This document shows positions 1 to 5,957 of a stretch of 11,643 nt of DNA, piece by piece. The stretch is from the NCBI GenBank assembly GCA_045599365.1, contig JAZRVS010000052.1, positions 1-11,643 on the forward strand, given 5' to 3'. Position 1 is the stretch's first letter. Each line of letters begins with the position of its first letter. Source of the stretch: UBA1715 sp045599365. GTDB lineage: Bacteria; Bacteroidota; Bacteroidia; Bacteroidales; UBA1715. The notes beneath the pieces are model-generated. The model was not told the origin of the DNA. It saw only the letters and a list, made by a program, of their open reading frames with translations, and made no database searches. The translations under genes were made by a program, and so were the position numbers.

Positions 1-2
1 TC

Positions 3-86
3 TTAACTCTTAACTCTTAATTCTTAACTCTTAATTCTTAATTCTTAACTCTTAACTCTTAATTCTTAACTCTTAACTCTTAATTC
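3..86. repeat. Tandem 7-bp repeat, TTAAYTC x 12
   Basis: Twelve head-to-tail heptamers without a gap, each TTAACTC or TTAATTC, in the order C C T C T T C C T C C T by their variable base. The array probably continues past the left edge, since bases 1-2 (TC) fit a preceding unit. The last unit overlaps the final base of the GH9 stop codon (86-88), so the array begins directly at the end of that reading frame. Seven-base intergenic arrays of this sort resemble the short tandemly repeated repetitive sequences described in cyanobacteria. The function here is unknown. Confidence 0.9.
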
Positions 87-1810
87 TACTTTACGTTTTC
101 CACCATTCCAGCTAAAAGAGCAAGCGGACCATTCCAATTTATTGCAATTTCGTTAGTTGAGAAACTACAGATTGCATCGCGATAGCAACCTGCGGGCGTT
201 AAAGAAGGGTATCCATTTTTGCCGCAATCGCGTATCACGATATTTGTTGCCCCACCCGCCACGTAGCCTGGTATTGGTTCTTCTATTCTATCGGCTGTAC
301 AACGACGATCATGGAAATGACGAGGATATTTTGTTCCAAAACCAGAGACAAAACAATATCCAGTAGGATTACAACCTAAAATGTAATCAAATGATTCTCG
401 CATAACACGTACAAAACTATATTCTTCATATTGTGGATTTGTGCGAGTCAAAAAGAATACCAACCCAGCAATTGTACCTGCCGAAGCAATCATACCATTG
501 CTTCCCCAATCGAATTTTTCTACAGGAATACAGTGATGAGAAGACTTAAAATTGGCACTAATTTTTTTTGCTAAATTCATCAGTTTTTCGTTCACAATTT
601 GTTTTATATCGTTTTGAGAATTTGTAAAGAGTGATTCGTGGAGTGCGAGTGACATTAATCCTAATGTTTGTACACCTCCCCAAGTTGGAATATCGAAGTC
701 AAGATTGAAATCAAGTTCTTTTATGTATTTGTCATTTTTTGTCGTAACAAACAATTCCGCAGCAGCCCAGAAAAATTCGTCACGGACATTGTTATCGCCA
801 TAATTTCCAGTTGAAACATCAAGAGGATTTTTGTAATAAATATTTGGATGTTCTTTTGCCCAATTCCAAGCACGTTCAGCTGCAGAAAGTGTTTGTTTAG
901 AAATACCTGGGAAAATATTTTCATACTCTTTATAAATACGAGAAGCCATTGCCATCATTGCAGCAAAATCGAGAGCCGAAGCCGTTGATTTTCCAATCAT
1001 ATAGCGGTCAAGATTATCCTCATGAGGCATAATCATACTACAAAAATGGAGCGACGACAATTTTGTGTAAACACCACCATCTTCGTCTTGCATTGCCAAA
1101 AGCCAATCTAATTCCCATTTAAGTTCATTCAAAATATCGGGAACACCATTACCACTTTCGGGGATATTAAGATTAAGATTTTTATAATACGTAGGAAACA
1201 TTTCGTATGCAAAAGCCAAAGAATGAAATGAAATGCCCGCATTGATTACATATAAATTATAATCTCCCGCATCGTACCAACCTTTGGGAGCAGAAACGAC
1301 AGTCCCTTCGGGGCGAGATTTTGTAGCTGCCGACTTATGAATTTTCACTTGAGTATCGGCATGACCTAGAGGACGTGAAAAATCAGTTCCATTCCATGTT
1401 GCATGTTCGGGAAGCAACTCTGTTGATGCGCGCCAATAATAGAAAGCACGTATTGTTGCTTTTGAAATGTCATTGTAAATAACATCGTTTATCTGGAATG
1501 GTTTTGATTTTCGACCATTGCAAAATACGTAATAGGAGCCAGGAGTTGTAACCTCAGAAAAATCGGCAAATTTTACATTTTCTTCCGAAAATTTACTGTA
1601 TTTCGCATCGGTTAGAATTCCTTGAAATACAACTTCGTCGTTTTGTAAATTTCGTATTTCAAAGGATGTTGCATTTTCATCAGCAACAATTGCCTGTTTG
1701 TTGTATGAAACAGGAAAACCAAGTTGATTTACACGAATATTGTTATCTTGAGAAAACGCTTTCATAACACACAGAAAAACGAAGAAAAAAATATAGAATT
1801 TACCTTTCAT
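86..1810 (-). CDS. Secreted glycoside hydrolase family 9 endoglucanase (CelD_N + GH9)
   Basis: Likely an inverting endo-beta-1,4-glucanase acting on cellulose or related beta-glucans outside the cytoplasm. Residues 1-20 are a signal peptide (Lys start, long Phe/Val core, AFS cleavage site) with no lipobox. Residues 24-108 match the Ig-like CelD_N domain that precedes many GH9 domains (IRVNQLGF near 25). The catalytic domain spans about 113-572. The GWYDAGDYN motif supplies the paired Asp180/Asp183, the usual water-activating base. NEIAINWN at 553-560 carries the general acid Glu554. NPTGYCFVSGFG at 481-492 is the usual block before the His motif. That His motif reads HFHDR (498-502), where family members typically have H-x-H-H-R. 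No T9SS sorting domain or carbohydrate-binding module is present. The 574-aa length fits CelD_N-GH9 enzymes. It stands alone, divergent from the 1921 gene. A weak -7-like TATATTCG lies at 1829-1836. The family is certain; the exact substrate is not. Confidence 0.93.
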   Translation of the reverse strand: MKGKFYIFFFVFLCVMKAFSQDNNIRVNQLGFPVSYNKQAIVADENATSFEIRNLQNDEVVFQGILTDAKYSKFSEENVKFADFSEVTTPGSYYVFCNGRKSKPFQINDVIYNDISKATIRAFYYWRASTELLPEHATWNGTDFSRPLGHADTQVKIHKSAATKSRPEGTVVSAPKGWYDAGDYNLYVINAGISFHSLAFAYEMFPTYYKNLNLNIPESGNGVPDILNELKWELDWLLAMQDEDGGVYTKLSSLHFCSMIMPHEDNLDRYMIGKSTASALDFAAMMAMASRIYKEYENIFPGISKQTLSAAERAWNWAKEHPNIYYKNPLDVSTGNYGDNNVRDEFFWAAAELFVTTKNDKYIKELDFNLDFDIPTWGGVQTLGLMSLALHESLFTNSQNDIKQIVNEKLMNLAKKISANFKSSHHCIPVEKFDWGSNGMIASAGTIAGLVFFLTRTNPQYEEYSFVRVMRESFDYILGCNPTGYCFVSGFGTKYPRHFHDRRCTADRIEEPIPGYVAGGATNIVIRDCGKNGYPSLTPAGCYRDAICSFSTNEIAINWNGPLALLAGMVENVK

Positions 1811-1880
1811 TGATAGACTTTTATATTGCGAATATAGTGAAATGTTTCCAGTTATATGCAGTTAAATAGTTAAAACATTT

Positions 1881-1888
1881 TACTTTTG
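1881..1888 (+). promoter_or_regulatory. Bacteroidota -7 promoter element (TACTTTTG)
   Basis: TACTTTTG matches the Bacteroidota sigma-ABfr -7 consensus TAnnTTTG exactly and lies 32 bp before the ATG at 1921. No TTG -33 element sits at the usual 19-21 bp spacing. Instead there is TATGC at 1855-1859, an arrangement repeated before the 4301 gene. The transcription start would fall near 1893-1896. Confidence 0.55.
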
Positions 1889-1920
1889 CAAAAAAAGGAA
1901 ATAACCATCCATACGTTAAT

Positions 1921-2478
1921 ATGAAACGAGTTATTCTCATATTTTTTCTGTTTGTTTCCACTTTGAGTTTTTCTCAAAATTCATTTGAGTTGTCTGCATT
2001 TGGAAAAGCAACAACGACCATAAAATCTGACGTAATTTATTCAGGTGGAGTCAACTTTGAGTGGATACCGAAAAGTAAACATATTGGATTGAACTATTCT
2101 ATGCGCTTTGGAAGCAATGAATACGGCAATTTCACCTTTCAATGTCCGATGGGAATAATAACAGGAGTAATTGTGATGGCTGCAATTGCAGAATGTGTAG
2201 AAGAAATTTCGGGGATTGGTTTGTTTTTAGGATTTGTACCTGAAGGTCTCAGTTACAATGCGTATATATCTGATATAATTACAGTTGCGCCGTACCTCAA
2301 TCCTTTACAAATGAGTTTTTCAAAAGATGAAATACTTCCATTATTGGAAATTGGAGCAAAATTAAAGATGCCACTTGGTACTAAATTTTTCAGTTATTTT
2401 GATTTTGGAGTTCAATCTCCATACAATTATAGCAGAATAAATACGAATGTGTCATTGGCTTTGGGCTGGTGGTTTTAA
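1921..2478 (+). CDS. Secreted, probably outer-membrane protein of unknown function
   Basis: I do not recognise a family. Residues 1-19 form a clear signal peptide (MKR start, Phe/Leu core, SFSQ cleavage region). The rest has alternating hydrophobic/polar stretches of beta-strand type (for example NFEWIPK, HIGLNYSMRFG, FFSYFDFGVQ). It ends in SLALGWWF, and an aromatic C-terminal residue on a final amphipathic strand is typical of outer-membrane beta-barrels. At 185 aa it would make a small barrel. A more hydrophobic Gly/Ile stretch at about 77-106 is atypical and could be a hairpin or plug. It has its own -7 promoter element, and the phosphoesterase gene starts 10 bp after its stop, so the two are probably cotranscribed. 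Export is well supported; barrel topology is inference. Confidence 0.75.
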   Translation: MKRVILIFFLFVSTLSFSQNSFELSAFGKATTTIKSDVIYSGGVNFEWIPKSKHIGLNYSMRFGSNEYGNFTFQCPMGIITGVIVMAAIAECVEEISGIGLFLGFVPEGLSYNAYISDIITVAPYLNPLQMSFSKDEILPLLEIGAKLKMPLGTKFFSYFDFGVQSPYNYSRINTNVSLALGWWF

Positions 2479-2488
2479 AAATCTAATT

Positions 2489-3625
2489 ATGTTAATTTTC
2501 ATATCAATTCTATTAGTAGTTTTTTTATTCGCACCCGATTTTTACATCTACTATACATTTTTGTCAAATCAACCAATCCGTTGGATTTCAATTTGTTATT
2601 GGATACCTCAAATACTTGTAATAGCATTAATACTGTTTTTAGCTTTTGAAGGCAATCAATCTGTCAAATTTCGACACATTGGCTATGCGTCTTTCGCATT
2701 ACTTTGTCTTCAGCTTCCCAAATTAGTGTTCTCCATTTGTTCTATAATTGGGAAGATTGGGGGGCTACTACATATTCCAAATCAAATGTTCACAATAATT
2801 GGATTAATTATTGGTGTGGCAACTTTACTAACTCTTTTGTATGGTTGCTTTATAGAACTTTATAATTTCAAGGTAAAACACGTTGAACTAACATGTAACA
2901 AGCTTCCAAAAAATTTCAATGGCTATAAGATAGTTCACATTTCAGATATACACAGCGGTTCATGGAACAAAAATGGATGTCAATTAGAAAAAGCAGTTTC
3001 ATTAGTTAACGAACAAAATGCAGACATAGTATGCTTTACGGGTGATTTAGTTACGAACAATCATACCGAAATTGACGCGTTCTATTCTACTCTACAATCA
3101 ATTTCGGCGAAAGACGGAGTATATTCCATATTAGGGAACCACGATTATTCGTTTGTAATGAGTACTCGCGATACGCTCAAAAAATTGATAGAAAAAGAAA
3201 AAAATATTGGATGGAAATTGTTGTTAGACGAAAATGAAATTATTTCTCGCGAAGATGAAAAAATTGCGATTATTGGTGTTGAAAATGTCGGGCATGCTCC
3301 ATTTCCACACATTGGGAACTTACCAAAAGCATCACGTGGGACTGAAGGTATGTTTCAAGTACTATTGTCACACGACCCAACCCATTGGCAAGAAGAAGTT
3401 CTTCCACAAACAAATATAACACTTACATTATCTGGACATACTCATGCTGGGCAATGCGACTTGCCATTTTTATCAATTTCTAAGAAATCGTATCCAGAAT
3501 ATCGAGGGTTGTATTCTAAAGGGAATCAATTCTTATACGTAAACCCAGGTTTAGGATTCACATTTTTCCCAATTCGCATTGGAGCACGACCAGAAATAAC
3601 AGTGATTACGTTAGTTAGTGATTAG
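2489..3625 (+). CDS. Membrane-anchored calcineurin-like metallophosphoesterase (YkuE/YaeI type)
   Basis: A dinuclear-metal phosphoesterase with all five family motifs: DIH at 153-155, GDLVTN at 185-190, GNHDY at 216-220, SHD at 294-296 and GHTHAG at 316-321. The first ~125 residues hold about four transmembrane segments (near 1-22, 35-53, 63-88, 100-124), so the catalytic domain (about 130-378) is tethered to the inner membrane. Relatives of this architecture include YkuE/YaeI-like enzymes, some of which cleave lipid A precursors such as UDP-diacylglucosamine. The substrate cannot be read from sequence. An in-frame ATG at 2447 would overlap the upstream gene and place CHWLWAG before the membrane segment. 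The ATG at 2489, 10 bp after the upstream stop, gives a natural hydrophobic N-terminus, so I chose it (378 aa). Probably an operon with the 1921 gene. Confidence 0.9.
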   Translation: MLIFISILLVVFLFAPDFYIYYTFLSNQPIRWISICYWIPQILVIALILFLAFEGNQSVKFRHIGYASFALLCLQLPKLVFSICSIIGKIGGLLHIPNQMFTIIGLIIGVATLLTLLYGCFIELYNFKVKHVELTCNKLPKNFNGYKIVHISDIHSGSWNKNGCQLEKAVSLVNEQNADIVCFTGDLVTNNHTEIDAFYSTLQSISAKDGVYSILGNHDYSFVMSTRDTLKKLIEKEKNIGWKLLLDENEIISREDEKIAIIGVENVGHAPFPHIGNLPKASRGTEGMFQVLLSHDPTHWQEEVLPQTNITLTLSGHTHAGQCDLPFLSISKKSYPEYRGLYSKGNQFLYVNPGLGFTFFPIRIGARPEITVITLVSD

Positions 3626-3633
3626 TAATCAGG

Positions 3634-3778
3634 GTTCAGTTGTCAGTAATCAGTTTGATTATCTTAATGGTCAGTTGATTACTCAAAGAAGTTCAACTGA
3701 CGACTGATAACTGATAACTGATAACTGAAAACTGACGACTTATATATCATCAGTTTTCTGTTTGATTTTCTTAATGGT
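3634..3778. repeat. Intergenic heptad inverted-repeat element with two copies of an 18-bp core
   Basis: The left arm has three heptads ending in TCAGT (3634-3654). The right arm has six ACTGAnn heptads (3696-3737: CG, TA, TA, TA, AA, CG as the last two bases) plus a partial seventh. The arms are roughly complementary. A nested 9-bp perfect stem pairs 3670-3678 with 3693-3701. The core TTTGATTATCTTAATGGT (3654-3671) recurs at 3761-3778 with one mismatch, ending inside the stop codon of the convergent Rieske-like gene. It fills the space between two convergent genes and could fold as a terminator for either. A related element lies at 5796-5885. Confidence 0.8.
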
Positions 3779-4263
3779 TAATAGAGACGTAAATCTCCAT
3801 TATAAAAGTCGCAACTAAATTCACGGCACGGATAATCTGCGGGGCCTTTCTCCATATAGCCACCTTCCATATTGAATTCAGACCCGCAATCTGGACAAAC
3901 AAGTACATACGGGAAAGCCTTATTGATTTCCATTGCACTTCCACTTGCTTCGTATGGACACGTTCTATCGTATGCCTTAAAATCATCATATTCTCCTGTA
4001 ACTTTCACACGATACAACACAACGCCATTGCAATTATACCCCGTACACATATTTCCACTTTCCAACAATGCAGAACCGCCAGCAGTACGAACACCAGTAT
4101 AACGAGGATCACTTTCAATACCAAGAATTTTATAATTAATACTTGTTACTGGAACTGGATTATCATGTTTGCCACACGCAGTAATCACAACGCCACACAC
4201 CAATACCCACACAAGAATTCGTATTGATTTACAAAATTTTATGCTCTGTAATATGCGTATCAT
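3778..4263 (-). CDS. Rieske-like lipoprotein lacking the histidine ligands
   Basis: An exported lipoprotein: N-terminal positive residues, a hydrophobic stretch at 14-28 and the lipobox ITAC with lipidated Cys30. Residues 38-161 resemble the Rieske-fold lipoproteins of Bacteroidota. YDRTCPYEASG at 99-108 and VCPDCGSEFN at 122-131 sit where a Rieske domain has CxH and CxxH, followed by GGYMEKGPADYP and a closing beta-strand LRLY. The two His that bind the outer iron are absent: Cys102 is followed by Pro-Tyr, and the second motif is CxxC (Cys123/Cys126). Cys73, Cys78, Cys146 and Cys151 are additional. A conventional [2Fe-2S] Rieske centre is therefore unlikely. A cysteine-ligated metal site or disulphides are possible. 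It is divergent from the 4301 gene across 37 bp. No partner oxidoreductase is nearby. The fold call is moderate and the function unknown. Confidence 0.75.
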   Translation of the reverse strand: MIRILQSIKFCKSIRILVWVLVCGVVITACGKHDNPVPVTSINYKILGIESDPRYTGVRTAGGSALLESGNMCTGYNCNGVVLYRVKVTGEYDDFKAYDRTCPYEASGSAMEINKAFPYVLVCPDCGSEFNMEGGYMEKGPADYPCREFSCDFYNGDLRLY

Positions 4264-4276
4264 TAGTATTCTTTTT

Positions 4277-4284
4277 TACTTTTG
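4277..4284 (+). promoter_or_regulatory. Bacteroidota -7 promoter element (TACTTTTG)
   Basis: Identical to the -7 element before the 1921 gene and 16 bp before the ATG at 4301. ATATGC at 4251-4256 stands about 20 bp upstream, as at the other promoter, and lies inside the first codons of the divergent lipoprotein gene. On the opposite strand TATTTTTA (4285-4292) is one base from consensus and would serve the divergent gene. The two -7 elements would then be directly adjacent. Confidence 0.55.
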
Positions 4285-4300
4285 TAAAAATAGTAAAAAT

Positions 4301-4669
4301 ATGAAAAAACTCTTGGTATTTCTTAGTTTAGTTATCCTATCTTGCTCAGTTGTTGACGCGCAAGGAAGACACAAAAAAGCAATTGTTCCAAATGATGATT
4401 CCGATGAATACGACACAGAAATTGAAGAAGAAGTTCATCTTGAAACACAAATTATGCAAGGTCAAGCTTCAGAAAAAGAACAACAAAGAATGATTAAACA
4501 TCGTGAAAATAGAAAAGAAAAAGAATATAAAAGACATCATAAAGAAATTCAAGACAAAGAAACACTCAAAAAGATGAAAAAAAGCAAAAAGAAATCCGAA
4601 GCATACAATCATCATAAACAACCATTCAAAAGTAAACGAGCAGCACGAAAAAAAGCAAGACGTAGATGA
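4301..4669 (+). CDS. Small exported Lys/Arg-rich protein of unknown function
   Basis: I do not recognise a family. The chosen ATG gives 122 aa beginning MKKLLVFLSLVILSC, a clean signal peptide. An upstream in-frame ATG at 4169 would run through the promoter and the divergent gene, so it is rejected. Cleavage could be lipoprotein-type at ILSC (Cys15) or by signal peptidase I after VDA (about residue 20). The mature protein has an acidic segment at about 31-50 (DDSDEYDTEIEEEV), then a strongly basic, mostly helical segment to the C-terminus ending KKARRR, with Glu/Lys-rich stretches suggesting coiled coil. Its stop overlaps the next start (ATGA), which suggests translational coupling to the acyltransferase-like gene. 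A basic tail outside the cytoplasm could bind anionic polymer or the cell surface, but that is inference. Confidence 0.75.
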   Translation: MKKLLVFLSLVILSCSVVDAQGRHKKAIVPNDDSDEYDTEIEEEVHLETQIMQGQASEKEQQRMIKHRENRKEKEYKRHHKEIQDKETLKKMKKSKKKSEAYNHHKQPFKSKRAARKKARRR

Positions 4670-5520
4670 TAAAACGAATTAAAAATCAAGAAGTAGATAG
4701 GAAACGATGGGATGACTTAATTCAAAATTCCATTTCTTCTGATGTGTATGCTTTTTCTTGGTTTTTAGATGCAGTTTGTCCCGATTGGGAAGCACTTGTT
4801 TTGAATGATTACGAGGCTGTTTTTCCACTTCCAATAAAACGAAAATTCTTTTTTGAATATATAGTTCAACCAGTTCTTTCACAGCGTTATAGTACATATT
4901 CTACAAGAATTTTATTAGATGAGGAAAAAGAAGCTTTTTCCAAACAAATATTTCATTTTAAATCTGTAAGGATTTGTCTTTCGCAACAAATTTCAGAAAA
5001 AGATATTTGCAGAAAAAATATCACACTTGATGTATCACAACCATACGAAGCAATACAAAAGTCGTACGCAGAAAATACTCGACGTAACATACACAAAGCA
5101 ATAACAGAAAATGTCCATTGTTCTATTTTGTGCGACAAAAATGAGGCATTACAATACTTGTTGAAGATAGACGAAAACAGAATTTATACATCTTATCTTC
5201 CACAACTACAAAAATTAATACAACAAAATATTTTTGAAGCATACGGAGCTACTTACAACGGAGAAATTTGCGCCGTTGCATTTTTTGCGAAGACAAAAAC
5301 AAAAATCTACTATTTATTTCCAGCAAGTTCTGCAATTGGCAAACAACATTCTGCTATGTTTTTGATTATAGACACAATCATTCAAAAATACGCAAATTGC
5401 AAACTACAACTTGATTTTGAAGGTTCTGAAATAAAAGGAATCCAACGATTTTATGAAGGTTTTGGAGGAATGACAGAAGACTATTACTTCGTGAATCAAA
5501 AATTTTCCCTTTTACGATAA
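4666..5520 (+). CDS. FemAB/GNAT-like acyltransferase
   Basis: A cytoplasmic protein of 284 aa without signal peptide or membrane segment, resembling the two-lobe FemAB/BioF2-like branch of the GNAT superfamily. The first lobe contains WDDLIQNS (15-22) and AFSWFLDAVCPDWEAL (29-44), typical of Bacteroidota members. YAENTRRNIHKA at 134-145 matches the conserved NxRRNIxKA-type motif. The second lobe (about 150-284) has the GNAT-like strands around GEICAVAFFAKTKTKIYYLFPA (199-220) and the characteristic FEGSEIKGIQRFYEGFGG (251-268). Relatives transfer acyl or aminoacyl groups onto cell-wall or cell-surface precursors. The substrate here is unknown. It overlaps the 4301 gene by 4 bp (ATGA), so the two are very likely coexpressed. 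Its stop lies 2 bp from the end of the convergent lipoprotein gene. Confidence 0.8.
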   Translation: MIKRIKNQEVDRKRWDDLIQNSISSDVYAFSWFLDAVCPDWEALVLNDYEAVFPLPIKRKFFFEYIVQPVLSQRYSTYSTRILLDEEKEAFSKQIFHFKSVRICLSQQISEKDICRKNITLDVSQPYEAIQKSYAENTRRNIHKAITENVHCSILCDKNEALQYLLKIDENRIYTSYLPQLQKLIQQNIFEAYGATYNGEICAVAFFAKTKTKIYYLFPASSAIGKQHSAMFLIIDTIIQKYANCKLQLDFEGSEIKGIQRFYEGFGGMTEDYYFVNQKFSLLR

Positions 5521-5522
5521 GA

Positions 5523-5726
5523 TTAGTCATCCCAAGAAGTACGTTGCAAACACGCATTATAACCTTCTTTGTAACCCTCATCTTTCCCTTTTTCAAAGCC
5601 TTCGGAATATCCTTGATTGAATCCAGATTCTCTACCTTTATTATACGCTTCTTGTATTTCTGACTCTGTATGTCCACAAGCGACAAGAGCTACTGCAAAT
5701 AATAAACTAATTATAATACGTTTCAT
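5523..5726 (-). CDS. Small lipoprotein with G-x3 (GYxxG) repeat
   Basis: A 67-aa protein with a textbook lipoprotein signal: MKR start, hydrophobic core and lipobox LVAC, giving a mature N-terminus at Cys17. Residues 25-59 are almost entirely a four-residue periodic repeat in which Gly recurs every fourth position (KGRESGFNQGYSEGFEKG and onward to YKEGYN), with Tyr/Phe often following Gly. Gly-x3 repeats of this kind, as in the deca-GX3 motif of Yae1/Lto1, allow tight helix-helix packing, so a helical hairpin or oligomer is likely. It ends CLQRTSWDD. It has its own Shine-Dalgarno and stands alone, converging on the acyltransferase gene with a 2-bp gap. The function is unknown. The reading frame is credible because of the lipobox, ribosome-binding site and regular repeat. 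Confidence 0.8.
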   Translation of the reverse strand: MKRIIISLLFAVALVACGHTESEIQEAYNKGRESGFNQGYSEGFEKGKDEGYKEGYNACLQRTSWDD

Positions 5727-5733
5727 TTTCTAG

Positions 5734-5738
5734 CCTCC
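5734..5738 (-). promoter_or_regulatory. Shine-Dalgarno GGAGG
   Basis: GGAGG, 7 nt before the ATG of the 67-aa lipoprotein gene. Strong Shine-Dalgarno sequences are uncommon in Bacteroidota, and the other genes here lack one. It supports the chosen start. TATTCTTG just upstream (5737-5744 on this strand) is one base from the -7 consensus, but overlapping the ribosome-binding site makes it an unlikely promoter. Confidence 0.65.
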
Positions 5739-5795
5739 AAGAATAAGACTACAATAGGGAGGGAAAAGTTTCAATGGGTTGAAAAAATAATGAGC

Positions 5796-5885
5796 TGTCA
5801 GTTGCCAATTTTCAGATGTCAGACGAATCTCTTTGTGTAATCATCTTACCATTGTGAAAATCAAACTGATAACTGACTACTGATA
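5796..5885. repeat. Second intergenic heptad inverted-repeat element (core in reverse orientation)
   Basis: The left arm has four 7-bp units of TGTCAGT type (5796-5823). The right arm has three ACTGAnn units (5865-5885). Between them, on the minus strand, lies TTTGATTTTCACAATGGT (5848-5865), matching the core of the 3634-3778 element. Over 43 bp (5835-5877 reversed against 3642-3684) I count 36 identical bases. It lies in the 231-bp spacer between two minus-strand genes. Apart from this element and the terminator at 5903-5932, I see nothing else in that spacer. Confidence 0.78.
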
Positions 5886-5902
5886 GTTAGGTACTACAAT
5901 AT

Positions 5903-5932
5903 AAAAAAAGAGACGGAGTTCAGTCCGTCTCT
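5903..5932 (-). terminator. Intrinsic terminator of the OmpA-family gene
   Basis: A 9-bp perfect stem AGAGACGGA/TCCGTCTCT (5909-5917 with 5924-5932) with a 6-nt loop. Read on the minus strand it is followed at once by seven T residues (5903-5909 as A on the plus strand). It lies 25 bp beyond the stop of the OmpA-family gene. The stem shares GTAGAGACG with the palindrome at 7505-7530. Confidence 0.85.
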
Positions 5933-5957
5933 ACAAGCAATATATATTGTGAATATT

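Noticed and set aside
3..86. CRISPR array at the left edge
   Set aside because: The units are 7 bp with no spacers, so this is a simple tandem repeat.
2447..2488. Upstream start for the phosphoesterase
   Set aside because: It would overlap the end of the 1921 gene and add CHWLWAGGFKN, which is simply the out-of-frame reading of that gene's C-terminus. The ATG at 2489 fits better.
3779..3799. Partial copy of the GTAGAGACG palindrome (TAATAGAGACG then TAAATC) at the end of the Rieske-like gene
   Set aside because: It is an 11-bp exact match to 7502-7512, but the second arm is missing, and the codons give NGDLRLY, a normal-looking last strand of the domain. Chance similarity cannot be excluded.
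4169..4300. N-terminal extension of the basic exported protein from ATG 4169
   Set aside because: It would overlap the divergent lipoprotein gene and its own promoter, and would bury an obvious signal peptide that starts cleanly at 4301.
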